Assembly: GCA_040261275.1 (NCBI GenBank)
Contig: JBDQOI010000009.1
Span: 1 to 64,000 of the forward strand
Direction of reading: 5' to 3'
DNA length: 64,000 nucleotides
Source: UBA8752 sp040261275
Lineage (GTDB): Bacteria > Bacteroidota > Bacteroidia > Flavobacteriales_D > Sanyastnellaceae
The notes under the pieces are model-generated. The model worked only from the letters and a program-made list of their open reading frames with translations. It did not search any database and was not told the origin of the DNA. A program made the position numbers and the translations under genes. This document shows, piece by piece, positions 58,281 to 64,000 of this stretch (the stretch's first letter is position 1; the number at the start of each line of letters is the position of its first letter).

Positions 58281-61200
58281 ATGAAGCTGAAACAGCTCCT
58301 TTTGGCCTTGTGCCTTTTCCCATCCCTCCTCTCGGCCCAGTATGGTTTGGAGGTAGAAGTCGTGTCGGAAGACATCGGTATGCTTACCGGAGCCTTGGGC
58401 ACCATTGATCTCACGGGATACTCTTGCTACCGTGCTTACATCACCATGGAAAACGAGGATGATTTCCTGAGTTCCGTTTCGGGTGATGCCACGAATCCCA
58501 CCTACATCACCACCACCACGGATTTCTTTCACGCGACTTTGGGCGCAGCTACTCCTAATGGGATCAACAGCTTGCTGTTTCCTGTATATCCTGAGTTGCC
58601 TTACGATTCTTGGGTGACCATCGGATTGGAGGGTGTGCCAGATGCGGGTGCAGGTGAGGCCAATGTGTCAACGGTGCAGTCCAGCTCCAATCAGTGGGTG
58701 ACCACTTTCGATCCTGGCGCCGGCGTTGCAGGGTCCAGTGTTGCCATCGACGATCCGATTGGCGGTGCTTGGTATGCGCTCAACGGAGATGCCAATGGTG
58801 TTGCCGGGACCGATTTGAAGGTGTTGGCAGGTCAATTCACCACCACAGGTGATTTGAGTTTGCAGTTCTACACGCAGATTTTCATCAACGGCGATGGACT
58901 GAATGAGGTTCCGGGTGAGAACGGAGCGACGCGTCCCACATTTGTGTGGCCATCATCGGAGGTGGAAGGATGTACGGATGAAACCGCATGCAACTACGAC
59001 GCTGCCGCGGGCATCGATGACGGCTCCTGTACCTACCCTGATGAGGATTACCTGGACTGTGATGGCAACTGCATCAATGACACAGACGGCGACGGATTGT
59101 GTGACGAGCTCGAAAGCAGCGGATGCACAGATCCTGCAGCTTGCAATTACAATGCGAATGCTACCGATGACGATGGGTCATGTGAGGACGACAGTTGCCA
59201 AGGTTGCACGGATGACATGGCCTGTAACTACGACATGGATGCCACACAGGATGATGGCTCATGTGAGTACGTCAGTTGCGCGGGATGTACGGACGATATG
59301 GCGTGCAACTACGACATGACCGCCACGAACGACGACGGCTCATGTGACTACAGTTGTATTGGGTGCATGGACCCGACGGCTTGCAATTATGATATGGACG
59401 CCACACAAGACAGTGGAGATTGCACCTATCCTCTGGCCGACTATCTGGACTGCGACGGAAACTGCCTCAACGATGAGGACGGCGATGGCTTGTGCGATGA
59501 GGAAGAGGGGTGCTCAGACCCGGAGGCCTGTAACTACGACCCTTCAGCGCAGGTAACCGCTGCGGATTACTGCTTGATTGTGGACACTGTGATGGAGCAC
59601 ACTTCCGGTGTTTTGGCGGGCATGACCACTTACCGCTACTACGTCAAGTGCGCTAACCCTGCGGACTTCGTAAGCGCTGTATCAGGTGACACCAACAACC
59701 CCACCATCGTTTCAACCACTTCAGACTTTTATCAGGATGAACTGGGAGGCGCAACACCGAACAACATTACACCCTTCCTCTTTGGAACCTTCCCCAATCT
59801 CCAATACGACAGCTGGGTGACCATCGGATTGAGCTCTTCACCTGACGCTACGATTGGAGAAGCCAGTATTTCCACGGTTCAAGGAAGCGCCAACCCGTGG
59901 TTGACCAATTTTGACCCGGGCTTCGGAAACCCAGGAGGGGACATTGTGATCAATGACCCTGTGGGTGGAAGTTGGTTTGCCCTGAACGGAGATGCCAATG
60001 GAATCGCGGCCAACAGTGCCGACCAGGAAGTGCTCATCGGGCAATTGACCACCAGCGGAGACGTGGATGGCAATTTCTACGTGCAAATCTTCGAGAATGG
60101 AATTGGCTCCAATGCCCTGTTCTTCAGCTTCAATATTGGTGATGCCTGTATCGCACCGGATGACGATTGCCTCTATCCTGAGGACGTCTATGGCGAGGAC
60201 TACTTCGATTGTGACGGGAATTGCATTACCGACACGGACGGTGACGGTGTCTGCGATGAGGCGGAAGTGCCGGGCTGTACCGATATGGATGCCCTCAACT
60301 TTGACGACATGGCAACGGAGGAAGATGGCTCCTGCACGTATCCTGCGGCCAGTGTGTTCGATATCATCGCCGGCAGTGAGGACCACACGGTCCTCGAGAA
60401 TCTCATTGTTTTGGCAGGTCTTGACAGTACGCTCACTTTTGACGGCGATTGGACCGTTTTTGCGCCAACCGATGCAGCCGTGGATGCGCTTCCTGACGCC
60501 ATTGTCAATTTCGTTTTGGACAATCCCGACTTTCTCGCAGCGGTGCTGACCTATCACGTCACGGGAGGTTTCATCACGAGTGACATGCTCAGCGACGGAA
60601 TGATGGTGGAGATGATCAACGGTGAAATGGCCACCATCACCATCGATGCCAACGGCATTTTCATTGACAACGCTGAGATCATCGTGGCAGATCTGATCGC
60701 AGAGAATGGAGTCGTTCACGTGATTGATGCAGTCATCGTTCCGACGGTTGAAGGCTGCACCAGTCTGGTGAGCTGCAACTACAACCCACTCGCATCAGTG
60801 GATGATGGAAGTTGCGAGAGCGAATCTTGTGCCGGCTGTTTGAACGAGTTGGCCTGCAACTATGACAGCACAGCCACCATTAGTGACGCAAGTTCCTGTA
60901 CGTTCCCCATCGACCTCTATGGCGTGGACTACGTGGATTGCACAGGTGCTTGCTTGAGCGACACCGATGAAGATGGAATCTGCGATGAAGCTGAAGTGGA
61001 CGGATGCATTTATGAGGATGCGTGCAACTATAACCCGGATGCAACGGAAGACGACGGGTCATGTGATTACATCACCTGCGCAGGTTGTATGGACGACATG
61101 GCCTGCAACTACGACAGCACTGCGACCATTGATGACGGATGCCTCTTCCCGGTTGACCTGTTCGGTTCTCCATACGTTGATTGTGACGGTGAGTGCCTGA

Positions 61201-62360
61201 ATGATTCAGACGGTGACGGTGTGTGCAATGAGGAAGAAATCCCGGGTTGTCTCGATCCCATCGCGTGCAACTATGACAGCACCGCTACGGATTACGACCT
61301 GACCCTTTGTGATTACAGTTGCTTTGGCTGCACGGATGAGGAAGCAGCGAACTACGATCCCACGGCGACCTTCGATGACGAGACTTGTGAGTACTGTGCC
61401 CTCGCCATTGATACGAGTTACACCGTGGTTGACCTGTTGTGTGCCGGCGATGAGAACGGCAGCATCACCATTGAAGGTTCAACCGGAGGATTCGCCCCGG
61501 TGGTCTATGCTTTGGAAGGTCAGCCCTTCCAGAACAACCTGGTATTCGATCAATTGGCAGGTGACTCCTACAAAATCATCGCCTCTGACTCGCTGGGTTG
61601 TACCGACACCCTCGAGGTTGTGGTCTCAGAGCCTTCACCCATTGTGATGTTGGCCTTTGCTACGGACCCCCTCTGCAATGGTGGTTCTGACGGGTCTATC
61701 CTCGCAACGGCTGAAGGAGGAACGGGCGTCATCACCTTCGATCTCGGAGGCACGACCAACGTCGACGGCAACTTCGAAGGCCTGGACGCTGGTCCTTACA
61801 CGATTTTTGCCACCGATGCCAATGGATGTGAGGTGGACATTGACGCAGAAGTCGCCGATCCTGCCGCCATCGTAATCACCGTGGATGTTACTGAAGATCC
61901 TGACGGTGCGGAAAACGGTGAGATTGGTGTTTCCGTGGAAGGAGGTACGGGTGACCTCGGATACAGCTGGGAGGGCCCGGGAGGTCCCTACGAAACTGAG
62001 GACATCAACGGTTTGGCTGACGGTACGTACACATTGACCGTCACCGACGAAAACGGATGTACGGAGTCAGAAGTGGTGACCTTGACCGATGTTGGAATGC
62101 TTGAAGTCACGGGCGATTTGACCGTCAGCTTCATGCCGAACCCGACGAATGGGCAGGTGATCATGGAACTCGGTCAGGCCGTGCAGGATGCCATCATCGA
62201 GGTGTTCGACGGTGCGGGGCGCCGCGTCTTCCGTCAGGAGTCCTTGTCCATCGGTACCCGCATGCCCATGGACTTCAGCAACCTCGCTGACGGAGTGTAC
62301 CAGGTTCGCTTGACGGTAGAGAATTCCACCGCGACACAGCGCGTGATTGTCCGTCACTAA
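58281..62360 (+). CDS. secreted T9SS protein with two module A copies, 13 Cys repeats and a fasciclin domain
   Basis: A 1,359-residue extracellular protein. Order: signal peptide (1-20); module A copy 1 (about 21-227); six Cys repeats with DxDGDGLCD linkers; module A copy 2 (about 432-620); Cys repeat; a FAS1 (fasciclin) domain at about 690-823 (ASVFDIIAGSEDHTVLENLIVLAGL, TVFAPTDAAVDALPD, LTYHVTGG, IIVADLIAENGVVHVIDAVIVP); six more Cys repeats; two or three SprB-like repeats (VVDLLCAGDENGSI, DPLCNGGSDGSI); and a T9SS type A ending (SFMPNPTNGQVIMEL). FAS1 domains mediate adhesion. The Cys parity rule seen in the giant protein holds for 12 of 13 repeats here. Probable surface adhesin. Confidence 0.9.
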   Translation: MKLKQLLLALCLFPSLLSAQYGLEVEVVSEDIGMLTGALGTIDLTGYSCYRAYITMENEDDFLSSVSGDATNPTYITTTTDFFHATLGAATPNGINSLLFPVYPELPYDSWVTIGLEGVPDAGAGEANVSTVQSSSNQWVTTFDPGAGVAGSSVAIDDPIGGAWYALNGDANGVAGTDLKVLAGQFTTTGDLSLQFYTQIFINGDGLNEVPGENGATRPTFVWPSSEVEGCTDETACNYDAAAGIDDGSCTYPDEDYLDCDGNCINDTDGDGLCDELESSGCTDPAACNYNANATDDDGSCEDDSCQGCTDDMACNYDMDATQDDGSCEYVSCAGCTDDMACNYDMTATNDDGSCDYSCIGCMDPTACNYDMDATQDSGDCTYPLADYLDCDGNCLNDEDGDGLCDEEEGCSDPEACNYDPSAQVTAADYCLIVDTVMEHTSGVLAGMTTYRYYVKCANPADFVSAVSGDTNNPTIVSTTSDFYQDELGGATPNNITPFLFGTFPNLQYDSWVTIGLSSSPDATIGEASISTVQGSANPWLTNFDPGFGNPGGDIVINDPVGGSWFALNGDANGIAANSADQEVLIGQLTTSGDVDGNFYVQIFENGIGSNALFFSFNIGDACIAPDDDCLYPEDVYGEDYFDCDGNCITDTDGDGVCDEAEVPGCTDMDALNFDDMATEEDGSCTYPAASVFDIIAGSEDHTVLENLIVLAGLDSTLTFDGDWTVFAPTDAAVDALPDAIVNFVLDNPDFLAAVLTYHVTGGFITSDMLSDGMMVEMINGEMATITIDANGIFIDNAEIIVADLIAENGVVHVIDAVIVPTVEGCTSLVSCNYNPLASVDDGSCESESCAGCLNELACNYDSTATISDASSCTFPIDLYGVDYVDCTGACLSDTDEDGICDEAEVDGCIYEDACNYNPDATEDDGSCDYITCAGCMDDMACNYDSTATIDDGCLFPVDLFGSPYVDCDGECLNDSDGDGVCNEEEIPGCLDPIACNYDSTATDYDLTLCDYSCFGCTDEEAANYDPTATFDDETCEYCALAIDTSYTVVDLLCAGDENGSITIEGSTGGFAPVVYALEGQPFQNNLVFDQLAGDSYKIIASDSLGCTDTLEVVVSEPSPIVMLAFATDPLCNGGSDGSILATAEGGTGVITFDLGGTTNVDGNFEGLDAGPYTIFATDANGCEVDIDAEVADPAAIVITVDVTEDPDGAENGEIGVSVEGGTGDLGYSWEGPGGPYETEDINGLADGTYTLTVTDENGCTESEVVTLTDVGMLEVTGDLTVSFMPNPTNGQVIMELGQAVQDAIIEVFDGAGRRVFRQESLSIGTRMPMDFSNLADGVYQVRLTVENSTATQRVIVRH
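58341..58960 (+). repeat. module A, first copy in the 58281 protein
   Basis: Copy with LTGYSCYRAYITMENEDDFL, DFFHATLGAATPNGINSLLF, YDSWVTIGLEGVPDAGAGE, GGAWYALNG and LQFYTQIFINGDG. The TTY of GMTTY is SCY, so the module carries a Cys not found in most copies. Confidence 0.75.
59575..60140 (+). repeat. module A, second copy in the 58281 protein
   Basis: Copy with LAGMTTYRYYVKCANPADFV, DFYQDELGG, YDSWVTIGLSSSPDATIGE, GGSWFALNGDANGI and NFYVQIFENGIG. It is flanked by Cys repeats and followed by DACIAPDDDC, where the Cys parity breaks. Confidence 0.75.
60349..60747 (+). other. fasciclin (FAS1) domain coding segment
   Basis: This segment encodes a roughly 133-residue FAS1 domain with the H1 box TVFAPTDAAV, the central YHVTGG, and the C-terminal NGVVHVIDAVIVP. 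It is a foreign-looking block set between two Cys repeats, suggesting domain insertion. Confidence 0.8.
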
Positions 62361-62383
62361 CCTCCGAAACTGCAAGTAATTGG

Positions 62384-62411
62384 AAAACGCCGGCCTCAGG
62401 GTCGGCGTTTT
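62384..62411 (+). terminator. stem-loop terminator after the 58281 gene
   Basis: AAAACGCCG pairs with CGGCGTTTT around a short GCCTCAGGGT loop. It lies 23 bases after the stop and 48 before the next ATG, and it can act in both directions. Confidence 0.7.
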
Positions 62412-62458
62412 CATTTCCAGAAACCAATGGGATTGCGGAAATTCCAACCTTGAATACC

Positions 62459-64000
62459 ATGCGAGATTCCTATCTACCTCCGAGCTTCCTGCGTGTCCTG
62501 CACGTGGCCAAAGCCCTAATCTTGGCGCTTGCCACTGTCTCAAACGTTAATGCACAGGATTGTCATCCCGAAGGGACCCTTGGCATTCTGGCGGTTCAGG
62601 GAATGGACAGTGCATCGGTTCAATTGGTTTTGGATACTGCGGCTACATTCGGAGCGGACACGGCATGGGATGTTGCCTGTACTGCGGATTCTACCGCATT
62701 GGGGTTGTGCCTGATTACCGGGGGTGAGGCCTGGGACGTGTCCGCCATTCCTTCCAATGGGGAGGCGCCCATTCCATTTTCCATCGCGTTGTTCGCGGAC
62801 AGCAGCGCCTTGACCATGGAGTTTGACCTGACGGCAATCGCCATGCAATCGGCATCCTTGTCTTATGTTTTGGATGGGGACACGGTCAGCGTCGATCTTC
62901 TGCTGACGCCTGGCGTTGACTTGCCTTCCGGAGCCATTGCGGGTGAAATCTCGGTTGAATTGACCCCGAGTTGTGCTGTACCGGGATGCACGGATGAAAC
63001 GGCATGCAATTTCAATCCGGAGGCAACGGAAGACGACGGCAGCTGCACCTATCCTTATTTCTGTTTTGACTGTGAGGGCAATTGCCTTTGTGATGTCGAT
63101 GAGGACGGCATCTGCGATCCGCTGGAGTTTCCAGGGTGTACCGACACATTGGCCTGCAACTGGGCGCCGGTCTATACCGAGGAGGATGGGAGTTGTTTCT
63201 ATGCCCAGCCGGGGTTTGACTGCACGGGTTTCTGCCTGCCGGTTGACAATGACGAATGCGGCTTTGCCGAGCCCATCGCGTGCAGTCAGATCGTATCTGC
63301 CACCACCGTGTGTGCCGACACGACGGAAAGTGATTATTGCGACCAATACAACATCGGCGATTACTATCACGGCGGGCTGTGGTATACCATCATGGGGACA
63401 GGGGACACGCTGCGCGCGACCATGTGTTTTGAGGAAACCGATTACGATACTTACCTGAGTGTTTACGAGGGGGATTGTGATGACCTCAATTGTGTAGGAG
63501 GCAATGATGACCAGGACGAAACAAATTTCTTTGCCGATGCCTGCTTCGAGAATTTCCTGTCCTCTTCCGTAGACTGGATGAGCGAAGAAGGTGTGGAGTA
63601 TTTCCTCCATGTGAGCGGTTCCAATGCCGTTACACCTGCCGTAGGGGGATTCGACTTTGTTCTGATTTGCGATGGAGTGGAAGTGGGGACATGTCTCGAT
63701 TCCCTTGCGTGCAATTTCAACCCCTTCGGCACCTTTGATGACGGATCATGTGACTATGCCACTTGTGCGGGATGTGGCTTGTTCTCTGCGTGCAACTACG
63801 ACAGCACTGCCTTCATCAACAATCTGGATCTTTGTGATTTTGGCTGCTACGGTTGCACCGACAATCAAGCCTGCAACTTCAATCCAGACGCCACGATTGA
63901 GAGTGGTCTGTGTGAGTACAATTCTTGCGCGGGCTGCTTGGATTCCGAAGCTTGCAACTACAATTCGGAGGCCATTTTGGATGCCGAGAATTGCGAGTAC
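62459..64000 (+). CDS. Cys-rich secreted protein, 3' end outside the window
   Basis: The first 514 residues of a protein that continues beyond base 64000; the frame is open from the ATG at 62459. Signal peptide (about 1-34, ending VNAQ). Residues 35-175 are a novel-looking domain (TLGILAVQGMDSASVQLVLDTA, AIPFSIALFADSSALTMEFDL). Then Cys repeats (CTDETACNFN, CTDTLACNWA) with an EDGICD linker, a beta-sandwich segment like PPC-type domains (GGLWYTIMGTGDTLRATMCFE, YDTYLSVYEGDCDDL, VEYFLHVSGSN), and four more Cys repeats near the end. I count six so far. The same secretion and repeat family as the preceding genes; the C-terminal sorting signal is not visible. Confidence 0.85.
   Translation, partial: MRDSYLPPSFLRVLHVAKALILALATVSNVNAQDCHPEGTLGILAVQGMDSASVQLVLDTAATFGADTAWDVACTADSTALGLCLITGGEAWDVSAIPSNGEAPIPFSIALFADSSALTMEFDLTAIAMQSASLSYVLDGDTVSVDLLLTPGVDLPSGAIAGEISVELTPSCAVPGCTDETACNFNPEATEDDGSCTYPYFCFDCEGNCLCDVDEDGICDPLEFPGCTDTLACNWAPVYTEEDGSCFYAQPGFDCTGFCLPVDNDECGFAEPIACSQIVSATTVCADTTESDYCDQYNIGDYYHGGLWYTIMGTGDTLRATMCFEETDYDTYLSVYEGDCDDLNCVGGNDDQDETNFFADACFENFLSSSVDWMSEEGVEYFLHVSGSNAVTPAVGGFDFVLICDGVEVGTCLDSLACNFNPFGTFDDGSCDYATCAGCGLFSACNYDSTAFINNLDLCDFGCYGCTDNQACNFNPDATIESGLCEYNSCAGCLDSEACNYNSEAILDAENCEY

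Noticed and set aside
1..64000. tRNA or rRNA genes, insertion sequences, prophage or integron
   Set aside because: Gaps between genes are all below 200 bases, and I saw no cloverleaf, transposase, integrase or flanking terminal repeats in them.

Overview
The window is about 58-60% GC and reads as a chromosome segment of a Bacteroidota bacterium, most likely an aquatic or marine relative of Flavobacteriales. Evidence for this is the Na+-NQR (nqrF), several secreted proteins ending in type IX secretion (T9SS) type A sorting domains, SprB-like and HYR-like repeats, Bacteroidota-type -7 boxes (TAnnTTTG), and lineage genes such as DUF1599, the BT_3928-type DoxX protein, CtlX, and the folP-cdaA pair. 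I saw no rRNA, tRNA, CRISPR array, prophage or insertion sequence. Genes are tightly packed, start/stop overlaps of the ATGA or TGATG type are frequent, and no gene-free stretch exceeds 300 bases.

Layout. 1-1756: end of nqrF, then apbE and a small membrane Cys protein that looks like NqrM, so an NQR maturation neighbourhood. 1895-3622: secreted beta-helix-like protein with a dockerin-like tail. 3642-6355: PagL-like outer-membrane deacylase, mazG, and a GIN-domain lipoprotein. 6371-11467 (minus): overlapping chain ffh-folD-ribD-EamA-like transporter-SGNH lipoprotein. 11609-22855: one gene for a 3,748-residue secreted mosaic protein. 22958-28116: DUF493, a small membrane protein, argS, two guanidino-modifying enzymes, and a lipoprotein. 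28153-35916 (minus): LON-domain protein, Deg/HtrA protease, paired YeeE/YedE half-transporters, 2OG-Fe(II) oxygenase, two glycosyltransferases, and an LptF/LptG permease. 36010-39834: M49 peptidase lipoprotein, antitoxin-like small protein, LVIVD-type secreted protein. 39847-46425: cdaA, frameshifted folP, DUF1599, DoxX/BT_3928, orphan DppB-type permease, class IV aminotransferase, GmhB-like phosphatase, CsaA-like protein. 46491-53607: fused methylmalonyl-CoA mutase, fmt, MATE pump, trmH, HU, thioesterase. 53731-64000: four consecutive secreted modular proteins, the last running off the end; the first three each carry their own terminator.

The most unusual content is the family of Cys-rich modular secreted proteins (1895, 11609, 55650, 58281 and 62459, with 53731 sharing one module type). 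They share three building blocks: a roughly 195-residue module (here module A, eight copies in three proteins), a CBM/E-set-like module (eight copies in two proteins), and a short Cys repeat (CTDxxACNYDxxATxDDGSC, about 61 copies in five proteins). In the Cys repeats the middle Cys is present almost only when the following linker carries an extra odd Cys, and absent when it does not. This parity rule predicts a specific disulfide scheme. I do not recognise module A.

Housekeeping genes appear intact except folP, where a single extra base splits the reading frame. Functions are assigned from motifs read by eye; no database search was run.
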